From the NCBI GenBank assembly GCA_900770665.1, contig CAAGKZ010000042.1, positions 1 to 7,877 on the forward strand: a DNA stretch of 7,877 nucleotides, written 5' to 3'. The notes beneath the pieces are model-generated. The model was not told the origin of the DNA, searched no databases, and worked only from the letters and a program-made list of their open reading frames with translations. Positions 1-6,584 of this stretch are shown here, in pieces (the first letter of the stretch is position 1; each line of letters starts with the position of its first letter). The stretch is from Bacteroidaceae bacterium. Lineage in GTDB: Bacteria; Bacteroidota; Bacteroidia; Bacteroidales; Bacteroidaceae. The position numbers and the translations under genes were made by a program.

Positions 1-87
1 AGGCGCATAGCGGGCTATGTAACTGCGAAAAAGAAAGAAACAGACGTTTTTGAATATAAAAAACGGCGAAATAGCCAGTTTCTATAA
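1..87 (+). CDS. C-terminal end of an unidentified protein (partial)
   Basis: Frame 1 is open from the first base to a TAA at 85-87, giving 28 residues that begin RRIAGYVTAKKKE and end KKRRNSQFL. The stretch is strongly basic, with about ten Lys or Arg residues. That would suit a cytoplasmic tail or a nucleic-acid-binding end, but I do not recognise the family. The stop lies 49 bp before lysC on the same strand, so the gene could be transcribed together with lysC. An open frame this short can arise by chance. The codon content and the frame running off the window edge make a real gene end the more likely reading. Confidence 0.5.
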   Translation, partial: RRIAGYVTAKKKETDVFEYKKRRNSQFL

Positions 88-136
88 TAAAATATTTTTT
101 AAAAATTTAAACAACTTCTAAATAATAGATATAAAT

Positions 137-1459
137 ATGAAAGTATTGAAATTTGGCGGAACATCAGTTGGTTCGGCCGAGCGTATGCAGGGTGTTGTAA
201 AGCTCATCAATGATGGCAAAACAAAGATTGTTGTCCTTTCGGCAATGTCGGGAACAACAAACTCACTCATTGAATTCACCAACTATTTGCGTAATGGTAA
301 TGTCAATGGTGCGTGTGAACACTCGACCTTCCTACAGACAAAGTATATGCAGACAATTAGCGAACTCTACACGACAGAGGAGGGCAAGGTTGCGGCTACC
401 GATAAAGTGAACGAGATTTTTGCTCACCTTCGCAATTTGGCGCAACTGCCATTGACCGATGAACTTGAGAAGGAGATTGTGGCACAGGGCGAGATAATGT
501 CTACCAATATGGTTACATTCTACATGCAGGAGCAGGGTATTGATGTCAAGCTGTTGAATGCTCTTGAATTCATGCGCCTGGCAGTAAATGGCGAGCCCGA
601 TTTGGAGTATATCCGCGAGAATCTTATGCCGCTTCTTGATACCGACAATGAGAGCCGCATATACATAACTCAAGGTTTCATCTGCATGAACCACGAGGGT
701 AGTTACGACAACTTGCAGCGTGGTGGCAGTGATTACACAGCAACTCTCATCGGTTCTGCTGTCAAGGCCGAGGAGGTGCAGATTTGGACCGACATTGACG
801 GTGTACACAACAATGACCCGCGTATTGTTGAAAATACAACTCCGGTGCGCAACCTTCACTTTGAGGAGAGTGCCGAGCTTGCATACTTTGGTGCAAAGAT
901 TCTGCACCCTACATGTATTCTCCCTGCAAAGCTTACAGGAACTCCTGTCCGTTTGCTTAATACAATGGAACCGACAGCCGAGGGAACGCGCATTGACAAC
1001 AATCTTACCCGTCCGGGCGAAATCAAGGCTATCGCTGCAAAGGACAATATCACCGCAATCAAGATAAAGAGCGGCCGAATGTTGCTTGCTTACGGTTTCT
1101 TGCGCAAGGTGTTCGAGATTTTCGAGAATTACAGGACATCAATCGATATGATATGTACATCCGAGGTGGGTGTGTCTGTTTCAATCGATGATGACCGTCG
1201 TCTTGATGAGATTGTTGCCGAGTTGCAGAAGATTGGAACAATCACCGTAGACCGCAATATGTGTATCGTTTGCGTTGTGGGTGACCTCAATTGGGAGAAC
1301 GTAGGCTTTGAGGCACGTGCCATGGAGGCTATGAAGGATATTCCCGTGCGCATGGTTTCTTATGGTGGCAGCAACTACAATATCTCCTTCCTTGTACGCG
1401 AAGAGGACAAGGTGAGAGCGTTGCGTTCGCTCAGTGCGTCAATCTTTGGAAACAAATAA
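137..1459 (+). CDS. lysC: Aspartate kinase, monofunctional, with C-terminal ACT domains
   Basis: Aspartokinase phosphorylates L-aspartate with ATP, the first step towards lysine/diaminopimelate, threonine and methionine; it is cytoplasmic. The 440 residues are close to the length of E. coli LysC. Visible motifs are KFGGTS at residues 5-10 (nucleotide site), RGGSDYT at 195-201, TDIDGV at 218-223, DPR at 227-229 and FGAKILHP at 251-258. From about residue 305 (ITAIKIKSG) to the end there is a regulatory region of the ACT type, which in this family binds an end-product amino acid such as lysine. No homoserine dehydrogenase domain follows, so this is not a ThrA-type fusion. The start has an A/T-rich upstream stretch (88-136) with no Shine-Dalgarno, as is usual in Bacteroidota. 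That leader is too short for a lysine riboswitch, and I see no clear TAnnTTTG promoter in it. lysA follows after 10 bp. Confidence 0.97.
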   Translation: MKVLKFGGTSVGSAERMQGVVKLINDGKTKIVVLSAMSGTTNSLIEFTNYLRNGNVNGACEHSTFLQTKYMQTISELYTTEEGKVAATDKVNEIFAHLRNLAQLPLTDELEKEIVAQGEIMSTNMVTFYMQEQGIDVKLLNALEFMRLAVNGEPDLEYIRENLMPLLDTDNESRIYITQGFICMNHEGSYDNLQRGGSDYTATLIGSAVKAEEVQIWTDIDGVHNNDPRIVENTTPVRNLHFEESAELAYFGAKILHPTCILPAKLTGTPVRLLNTMEPTAEGTRIDNNLTRPGEIKAIAAKDNITAIKIKSGRMLLAYGFLRKVFEIFENYRTSIDMICTSEVGVSVSIDDDRRLDEIVAELQKIGTITVDRNMCIVCVVGDLNWENVGFEARAMEAMKDIPVRMVSYGGSNYNISFLVREEDKVRALRSLSASIFGNK

Positions 1460-1469
1460 AGATAGGGCA

Positions 1470-2627
1470 ATGAATTTTCCTGTTGAATATTTCAGAGGGC
1501 TTGATACGCCGTTCTACTATTACGATGTGCAGCTGCTTGAAAAGACCATTGCGAGTGTGAAGGCCGAGGCTGCACGTTATGCCAATTTTGACGTCCACTA
1601 TGCCATAAAGGCAAATTTTAATCCCCGTCTGCTCAAGATTATTGCTGATGCGGGTCTTGGTGCCGACTGTGTGAGTGGCGGTGAGGTAGCTGCAGCGCTC
1701 GAGGCGGGTGTGCCTGCGTCAAAGATTGTTTTTGCCGGTGTTGGAAAGACCGACAAGGAGATTGCCCTTGCACTCGATGCGGGAATCTTCTGTTTCAACG
1801 CAGAGTCTGTGCCCGAACTCGAGGCCATCGAGGCTCTTGCAGCCGAGCGTGGAGTGGTGGCGCAGGTGGCACTGAGAATAAACCCCAATGTTGGTGCACA
1901 TACGCATAGCAACATTACTACAGGTTTGGCCGAGAACAAGTTCGGTATCGGTTATGAGCAGCTCGATGATGTCATCAATGTCATTGAGGGTATGGAACAT
2001 ATCAAGTTGATTGGACTGCATTTCCACATTGGTTCACAGATACTTGTGATGGACGATTTTATTGCATTGTGTGGAAGAATCAACGAACTTCAGGAGCTGT
2101 TGTTCGAGACACGTGGCTTGGTGTTGCCGCACATTAATGTGGGTGGCGGCTTGGGTATCCGTTACGATGCTCCCGACAAATACCCTGTCCCCGATTTCGA
2201 ACTCTACTTTGCAACCTATGCAAATAACCTCAAGCTCTATCCCGGACAGCATGTGCATTTTGAACTGGGTCGCAGCATTGTGGCGCAGTGCGGCGCGCTT
2301 GTGGCACGTGTAACCTATGTTAAGCGTGGCGGATGCAAGCAGTTTGTGATTGTCGATGCCGGAATGAACGACCTTATACGTCCGGCTTTGTACGATGCGT
2401 ACCATCGCATTGAAAATCTCTGTTCGTGCAAGGCCGATGAGATTTATGATGTTGTGGGTCCGGTATGTGAGTCGTCCGATGTTTTCTGTCACGACCGTAA
2501 GATGCCTGCCACCGAGCGTGGCGACCTGCTTGTTATGAGGTCGGCCGGTGCATATGGTGAGGCTATGTCGTTTGGATATAACTGCCGGGCATTGCCAAAG
2601 GCTGTGTTGTCTACAGATGTAGAATGA
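1470..2627 (+). CDS. lysA: Diaminopimelate decarboxylase
   Basis: This PLP enzyme decarboxylates meso-diaminopimelate to L-lysine, the last step of the pathway begun by lysC. From the ATG at 1470 it has 385 residues. Family marks are HYAIKAN with the PLP lysine at K47, HFHIGSQ at 184-190, the glycine loop NVGGGLG at 223-229, ELGR at 265-268, the active-site cysteine motif CESSD starting at C333, and AGAYGE with Y362. ELGR, in place of the commoner EPGR, and the short C-terminus after GYNCRALPK match Bacteroides LysA as I know it. An in-frame ATG at 1434 would add 12 residues inside lysC. I chose 1470 because the protein then starts MNFPVEYF, the usual N-terminus, and sits 10 bp after the lysC stop. 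It is co-transcribed with lysC and ends 12 bp before the terminator palindrome. Confidence 0.97.
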   Translation: MNFPVEYFRGLDTPFYYYDVQLLEKTIASVKAEAARYANFDVHYAIKANFNPRLLKIIADAGLGADCVSGGEVAAALEAGVPASKIVFAGVGKTDKEIALALDAGIFCFNAESVPELEAIEALAAERGVVAQVALRINPNVGAHTHSNITTGLAENKFGIGYEQLDDVINVIEGMEHIKLIGLHFHIGSQILVMDDFIALCGRINELQELLFETRGLVLPHINVGGGLGIRYDAPDKYPVPDFELYFATYANNLKLYPGQHVHFELGRSIVAQCGALVARVTYVKRGGCKQFVIVDAGMNDLIRPALYDAYHRIENLCSCKADEIYDVVGPVCESSDVFCHDRKMPATERGDLLVMRSAGAYGEAMSFGYNCRALPKAVLSTDVE

Positions 2628-2639
2628 TGATTGTTTTCA

Positions 2640-2689
2640 TTGAATAACATAAAAGCCATCGCGTTTGCGATGGCTTTTATGTTATTCAA
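2640..2689. terminator. Bidirectional terminator, 23-bp perfect inverted repeat
   Basis: Arms at 2640-2662 and 2667-2689 are exact reverse complements (23 of 23) around a GTTT loop. The inner GC-rich core (AAAAGCCATCGC and its complement) with flanking T runs on both strands is a standard intrinsic terminator. It can serve convergent lysA (+) and the lolE-like gene (-). The outer 11 bp on each side (TTGAATAACAT) make it unusually long. The right arm includes the TAA stop of the - strand gene at 2682-2684. Confidence 0.93.
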
Positions 2690-3920
2690 ATTTAATAGCC
2701 TTTACCGGCTCAATCTTTGAGATGAGCATTGACGGTATCACAAGTATTGCAATGGATATAATGAACATTGCTATGTTCATTGGTATGAGTGACCAACTGA
2801 ATTCAATGGGCACCCTGTCCATGTAATACATTTCGGGGTCAATGGCTATGATTCCGGTTTGCTGTTGTATAAGGCATATTGCAATTGCAATGACATTACC
2901 TATAAGCATGCCTTTTATAACTATCATTCCTGCATAGTAGATGAAGATTCTCCTTATTGACAGGTTCTTTGCTCCCACGGCCTTCATTATACCAATGAAG
3001 TTCGTCTTTTCGAGAATGAGAATGAACAGGCCCGAAACCATTGTAAAACCTGCTATGCAGATTACAAGAATAAGTATTATCCATACTGTCTGGTCAAGTA
3101 CATTCAGCCAATTGAACATTGCCGGGTACCGTTCGTCAATTGTTGCGGGGTAGAGTATCTCGCGGTTCCTTAGGCTTGCATTGTCCAATATGCTTTGCAT
3201 CTTGTTGCGGCACTCGTATCTTTGCTCGTAATCCTCAATGGTTATCTCAATGCCTGTTGCCTTCTTCTTATCCCACCCGTTCAGTTTGCGGGTGGTGTAG
3301 ATGTCGGTCAATGCCATGACATTGTCAAATTCATTGAGATGAGTCTCATATATTGCTGCAACAGTCATTTTTCGCGCTCTGATGCCGCCTTGCATAAAGT
3401 ATATGTTCACCTTGTCGCCGTACCCTAACTTTAGCCTGTCTGCTGTTATTTTTGATATGACAATGGCATTTGAAGCCGAATCGCCTGTGAATTGGGGTAG
3501 GCCACCTTCAACAGTGCTTGATGAGAAGAACGATAGGTCGTATCCGCTATCCACGCCTTTCAGCACAACTCCTTCATATTCACCGTTAGCAAGAATAATT
3601 CCCGGTATCTGTGTATATTGCTGTACCTGTTTGACTCCATCTGTTGCTTTAAGCTCCTGTATGAGGATGCTGTCGGCTGTTATTGGTTCAATGCCTTCGT
3701 CGCTTCTTGCCTGGTTCAGAATCTGTATATGCCCACCGAACCCGACGACTTTGTCGCGCACTTGATTCTTGAAACCGACAATGATGCAGATGGAAAGGAA
3801 CATTACTATTGTACCGATGGTTACACCCCATTGTGCAATGGTAACTGCCGGGCGCGACAGATGTCGCTTCCCTTTGCGTGTACTGTAGAGTCTGCGGGCA
3901 AGGAATAGTTCAAGGTTCAT
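2682..3920 (-). CDS. ABC transporter permease, LolC/LolE-like (FtsX family)
   Basis: The product is a predicted inner-membrane permease of the lipoprotein-releasing type, which in Gram-negative bacteria extracts mature lipoproteins and hands them on for transport to the outer membrane. The 412 residues show the family layout: a basic N-terminus, one membrane helix (about 30-50), a large periplasmic domain (about 51-275), then three helices (about 278-303, 325-351 and 378-400). EKTNFIGIMKAVGAKN at 304-319 is the cytoplasmic coupling region typical of FtsX-like permeases, and the protein ends EPVKAIKFE. Family length is usually 400-415. LolC and LolE cannot be told apart here, and in Bacteroidota one such protein may act as a homodimer. 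The partner ATPase (LolD) is not in the window. It is the last gene of the operon, 18 bp after the lipoprotein gene, and its stop codon lies in the terminator palindrome. Confidence 0.93.
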   Translation of the reverse strand: MNLELFLARRLYSTRKGKRHLSRPAVTIAQWGVTIGTIVMFLSICIIVGFKNQVRDKVVGFGGHIQILNQARSDEGIEPITADSILIQELKATDGVKQVQQYTQIPGIILANGEYEGVVLKGVDSGYDLSFFSSSTVEGGLPQFTGDSASNAIVISKITADRLKLGYGDKVNIYFMQGGIRARKMTVAAIYETHLNEFDNVMALTDIYTTRKLNGWDKKKATGIEITIEDYEQRYECRNKMQSILDNASLRNREILYPATIDERYPAMFNWLNVLDQTVWIILILVICIAGFTMVSGLFILILEKTNFIGIMKAVGAKNLSIRRIFIYYAGMIVIKGMLIGNVIAIAICLIQQQTGIIAIDPEMYYMDRVPIEFSWSLIPMNIAMFIISIAILVIPSMLISKIEPVKAIKFE

Positions 3921-3938
3921 GTGTGCGCCGTGTAACCG

Positions 3939-4316
3939 TTAGAATTTGCGGAATTTAAGTCTGACTTTTTCCGATTGTAGCATCATGCTTTTGTTGGTGA
4001 GCTTTTCAACACAGAAACGTTCATTGTCGGGGCTGTACATGCCTACGTTTTTTCCGTTTGCAGGTTTTTGTATCATCTGCACGAAAAGTGAGTCACCGAT
4101 ATGTTGGAAGCGACCTTTACCGCCGTTGTTGGTGGTAATCATTTCCAATTGTATCGCCCAAAAACAGTCCTCGTTGCTCTTGTCGATGATAGTATCATTT
4201 TCTATCTCTTCAATCTGCATAAGTTTCCACCAACCTCCAAGGTCGCCATTGTCATCAGCCTTCTGACATGATATAACAAGTGTTATGCAGAGCAATATGT
4301 ATATGATTCTTTTCAT
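3939..4316 (-). CDS. Small lipocalin-like lipoprotein, possibly surface-exposed
   Basis: The 125-residue product starts with a basic n-region (MKR), a hydrophobic stretch and the lipobox VISC with the lipidated cysteine at C17, so it is a lipoprotein by signal peptidase II rules. Residues just after the cysteine are Q-K-A-D-D, close to the Lys/Asp-rich surface-export signal described in Capnocytophaga and Bacteroides. The mature part has a GGWWKLMQIE start and a final strand pattern KLTNKSMMLQSEKVRLKFRKF, which resemble small lipocalin-like lipoproteins of Bacteroidota. I cannot name the exact family. Its ATG overlaps the stop of the Wzi-like gene (ATGA, 4313-4316), so translation of the two is probably coupled. 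No ligand or function can be read from the sequence. Confidence 0.85.
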   Translation of the reverse strand: MKRIIYILLCITLVISCQKADDNGDLGGWWKLMQIEEIENDTIIDKSNEDCFWAIQLEMITTNNGGKGRFQHIGDSLFVQMIQKPANGKNVGMYSPDNERFCVEKLTNKSMMLQSEKVRLKFRKF

Positions 4317-5803
4317 TGTTTCTCCTTTTTGCGTGTGTTGAAAATATTCTCTCCTTTAATGGTAATCATTCCACCATAGTTGTTGCCATAAAGGTTGCCA
4401 TTGTCGAGAGCGAACGATGTTGCAACGCTCCAACCCCTCATCACTTGTGGATGGAACGTAAGTTCAACAAGGAGTGAGCGGTTTATCTTGATATCCTTGA
4501 ATGGTACTTTGTATGTACCCCAATTGTTGCTGCGTGTGTAAAGTGCGCGGTAACCGAGCCAATTAAGCGGTTCGCCTTCAATACCAAAATGAAATGCCTC
4601 TACGCGGTTGTTGTAGCAATACTGTATGCGGTTGGTGTTGTATACAGGCGATGTGCACAGCGGTGTGGCAATCATCTGTCCGTAGTTGAACCATCCCGGA
4701 TATTTGCCATGGTTGTAGTTGTTGTCTACACAACTTATCTGGTCGGGGAAAGTACTGTTCTTGTCGTGGTATATGGGACCGCTCTGATTCTTCAGGTTGA
4801 AATATTCAAGGACAATGTTCTTTACAGGTTTGAACTGTTTGAGTTCAAGCTCCAAACCAACGAGTTGTTCTGTCCACAATCCGTACTCCCAAAATAATTG
4901 TGAATGATCCTCAAATGTGTGCTCGTAGTATGTGCGCAGCTTCCAATTCTTGTCGTTCCAGGTTATTGCTCCCTGCCATGCTCCAAGCATGTTGCCGGCT
5001 ACATTGGCTTGGTCGCTTGCATCGTAAGAAGCATCTCCGCTCAGTGGTATAAGTGCGTAGAAGAAATCCTTAAAGCGGACAGGGTTCTTGTAGTGCTTTC
5101 CCGGTCTTCTGTTTGTGTTGTAACAAGTACCGCCGAACTGTGTTACCATGTGGAGCCCAATTTCGGCTGTCAATGGGAATTTCTCTTCGTTACCGAACCG
5201 CATAGAACCGGCTTTGGAATGGTATAGTGTTTTCTCTGCACGTGGCGATGTCTCACTGAAGAATTCTTCCTGCCATTTCCCATCGGTAAAGGAGCCGTAG
5301 GCCAAGTGACCTTTTATTCCAAACCATCCTTTTGTACCGGGAATGTTCCAATATTCGGGCAACTCTATGCGTACCTGTGGAATGGGGCGGGCATTACCGC
5401 TCTCAACAAGTGAACCGGTTGAAAGACGATGATTGGGCAAGTCGCCCCAACGCTCCTTCTGTCCCAATGAAATCCTGAATCTTTTCCATTGGAAATCAAA
5501 ATAGGCTTGCTGTACAAAAACAGTTGATGCGAGGTTGTAGCCGGCAACAGCATCAACTCCCCATTCGAGAGTGATGTCCTTGTTGTTGAAACGGTTGTGT
5601 CCCTCTATGCCCAATCTTGCATAGGCTGCTGTATTATCGTGGCTACTTATTCCCTGTCTGTTTACCATGTGCCAAAAGGGTGTGTACTCGCCACTGCCAT
5701 ATGTGCCGCTTGCCTCGTAGTGGGTCGATATTGTCTGTGCAAAGCTGCTTGCCGAAACAAACAGCAACAGAGTGCTCATAATGGTTCTGATTCTCTTCAA
5801 CAT
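4313..5803 (-). CDS. Outer-membrane beta-barrel, capsule assembly Wzi family
   Basis: The product has 496 residues. A signal peptide (MLKRIRTIMSTLLLF..., predicted cleavage after A22, before QTIST) is followed by a sequence rich in aromatic residues and alternating hydrophobic positions, with no long hydrophobic helix, which is the pattern of an outer-membrane barrel. The opening of the mature part (YEASGTYGSGEYTPFWHMVNRQG), the segment AYFDFQWKRFRISLGQKER, and the later LGAWQGAITWNDKNWKLRTYYEHTFEDHSQ resemble Bacteroidota proteins annotated as Wzi family. E. coli Wzi helps to hold group 1 capsule at the cell surface. In Bacteroidota the role of these homologues is not settled, and no capsule genes are in this window. 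The C-terminus is charged (NTRKKEKQ), unlike the terminal aromatic residue of many barrels. It is the first gene of its operon, about 40 bp after the TATCTTTG promoter. Confidence 0.82.
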   Translation of the reverse strand: MLKRIRTIMSTLLLFVSASSFAQTISTHYEASGTYGSGEYTPFWHMVNRQGISSHDNTAAYARLGIEGHNRFNNKDITLEWGVDAVAGYNLASTVFVQQAYFDFQWKRFRISLGQKERWGDLPNHRLSTGSLVESGNARPIPQVRIELPEYWNIPGTKGWFGIKGHLAYGSFTDGKWQEEFFSETSPRAEKTLYHSKAGSMRFGNEEKFPLTAEIGLHMVTQFGGTCYNTNRRPGKHYKNPVRFKDFFYALIPLSGDASYDASDQANVAGNMLGAWQGAITWNDKNWKLRTYYEHTFEDHSQLFWEYGLWTEQLVGLELELKQFKPVKNIVLEYFNLKNQSGPIYHDKNSTFPDQISCVDNNYNHGKYPGWFNYGQMIATPLCTSPVYNTNRIQYCYNNRVEAFHFGIEGEPLNWLGYRALYTRSNNWGTYKVPFKDIKINRSLLVELTFHPQVMRGWSVATSFALDNGNLYGNNYGGMITIKGENIFNTRKKEKQ

Positions 5804-5842
5804 CTTTTTGTTATATGTATCGGGTTTCTTTTACCTTTATTG

Positions 5843-5850
5843 CAAAGATA
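5843..5850 (-). promoter_or_regulatory. Bacteroidales -7 promoter element for the Wzi operon
   Basis: On the - strand the sequence reads TATCTTTG, an exact fit to the Bacteroidota -7 consensus TAnnTTTG. It lies 40 bp before the ATG of the Wzi-like gene, so the leader would be about 30 nt. I see no TTTG at the expected -33 distance, so the upstream half is weak or diverged. Confidence 0.7.
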
Positions 5851-5911
5851 CTTCAAAGTGGTGATATATAAGATGTTTATTCCGATATATTTTGCATATC
5901 TCCTTTGATAT

Positions 5912-6092
5912 AAAAAGAGAAGAGGCTGACTAAAAAGGCTCTTTTTTCGTTACGCTCGCCTTCAAAATGCTCATTTACGCTTAGTAAATTAACCCGCAGA
6001 TGTGGCTTTTCCTCCTCGCTACTCGGCATAGAATGCAAGCCTCTCTGCTCTCGCATGCAGCGTCGGTTGCGCTTTTCCGGGCTTCGCAAGCC
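5912..6092. repeat. Repeat-like non-coding segment with small dyads
   Basis: This segment fills most of the gap 5804-6164 and differs in style from the AT-rich promoter beside it. It contains several short repeats: AAAAAGAG at 5912-5919 against its complement at 5939-5946; ATTTAC/GTAAAT at 5973-5978 and 5984-5989; GGCTT/AAGCC at 6080-6084 and 6088-6092; direct repeats TTACGCT (5950, 5975) and GCAAGCC (6035, 6086); and AGAGGCT at 5921 with its complement at 6038. Short open frames cross it on the - strand (one covers 5877-6089), but their Arg/Glu/Cys-rich products look like translated repeat, not a protein. I have an impression of similar segments between genes in other Bacteroidales genomes. 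That is memory, not a search result. No RNA family is recognised. Confidence 0.45.
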
Positions 6093-6126
6093 TTAAAATA
6101 GTCCTTTTTATACAACCTCTCAACAC

Positions 6127-6163
6127 AAGAGGATGACCCTTTTTGCTTTTGGGTCATCCTCTT
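6127..6163 (-). terminator. Terminator hairpin after the rplY-pth-hslR operon
   Basis: A perfect 13-bp inverted repeat (AAGAGGATGACCC at 6127-6139, complement at 6151-6163) encloses an 11-nt loop and begins one base after the stop of the S4-domain gene on the - strand. The tail beyond the stem (GTGTTGAG) has no uridine run, so termination may rely on the stem, or the structure may protect the mRNA 3' end. Confidence 0.82.
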
Positions 6164-6164
6164 C

Positions 6165-6584
6165 TTATAATTCATCAAAATCGAACTCCTCGCCCTCGCT
6201 GTCGTACCAGTCGTCGACAAACTGGTCCAGGTTGCGGCGTTCTTTTTTGGTTGGGCGGCCTGTTCCTCGCATGCGTCCAACGAAACCGCTCATCTTGCTC
6301 ATCTCGAGAATCTCGTACTGCTCTTGTGGAGTCACGTTCTCCATCAGCTCCGGCACAAGTTTCGCGCCTACGCGGTTCTCGGCACATTTGAGTACCTTGA
6401 AGGAGTAGGTGATGGGAGCTTTCTTTACGTTGACAATGTCGCCCACGCGCACGTTATTTGCTGGCTTTGCAGTGCGTTCACCAATGCTAATGTGTCCCTT
6501 TTTGCAAGCCTCTGCCGCTATGCTGCGTGTCTTGTATATGCGCACAGCCCACAACCATTTGTCTATTCTTGCTTGGTCAGCCAT
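6165..6584 (-). CDS. hslR: S4-domain RNA-binding protein, Hsp15/HslR-like
   Basis: The 139-residue product has an N-terminal S4 RNA-binding domain (about residues 6-60), with ARIDKWLWAVRIYKTRS at 5-21, the usual opening of the Hsp15 family. GRPTKKERRNLDQF at 109-122 is the basic C-terminal motif of that family. A strongly acidic end follows (DDWYDSEGEEFDFDEL). E. coli Hsp15 binds 50S subunits that still carry nascent peptidyl-tRNA and returns them to use. That role fits the neighbour pth, which clears peptidyl-tRNA. The ATG lies inside the last codons of pth (8-bp overlap, 6577-6584), so translation is likely coupled. It is the last gene of the operon, and the terminator hairpin begins immediately after its stop. 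Confidence 0.92.
   Translation of the reverse strand: MADQARIDKWLWAVRIYKTRSIAAEACKKGHISIGERTAKPANNVRVGDIVNVKKAPITYSFKVLKCAENRVGAKLVPELMENVTPQEQYEILEMSKMSGFVGRMRGTGRPTKKERRNLDQFVDDWYDSEGEEFDFDEL

Noticed and set aside
6..19. CATAGC-GG-GCTATG dyad at the window start
   Set aside because: A 2-nt spacer cannot close a hairpin without opening pairs, and it lies in the probable end of a coding region.
88..136. Lysine riboswitch upstream of lysC
   Set aside because: The non-coding stretch is only 49 bp and A/T-rich, far too short for the roughly 170-nt lysine aptamer.
713..740. LQRGGSDYT in LysC, where E. coli has GRGGSDYT
   Set aside because: Bacteroides aspartokinases, as I know them, carry the same Gln, so this is a lineage feature and not a lost active site.
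1434..1469. Upstream ATG that would extend LysA by 12 residues
   Set aside because: The extension lies inside lysC and does not resemble LysA N-termini. The ATG at 1470 gives the expected start and spacing.
2760..2781. 9-bp stem with 4-nt loop inside the lolE-like gene
   Set aside because: A stem of this size is expected by chance about once in a few windows of this length, and nothing else marks it.
5877..6089. A 70-residue - strand open frame (MRSPEKRNRRC...)
   Set aside because: It spans the promoter of the Wzi operon and the repeat-like segment. Its composition looks like translated repeat and it has no recognisable domain or start context.
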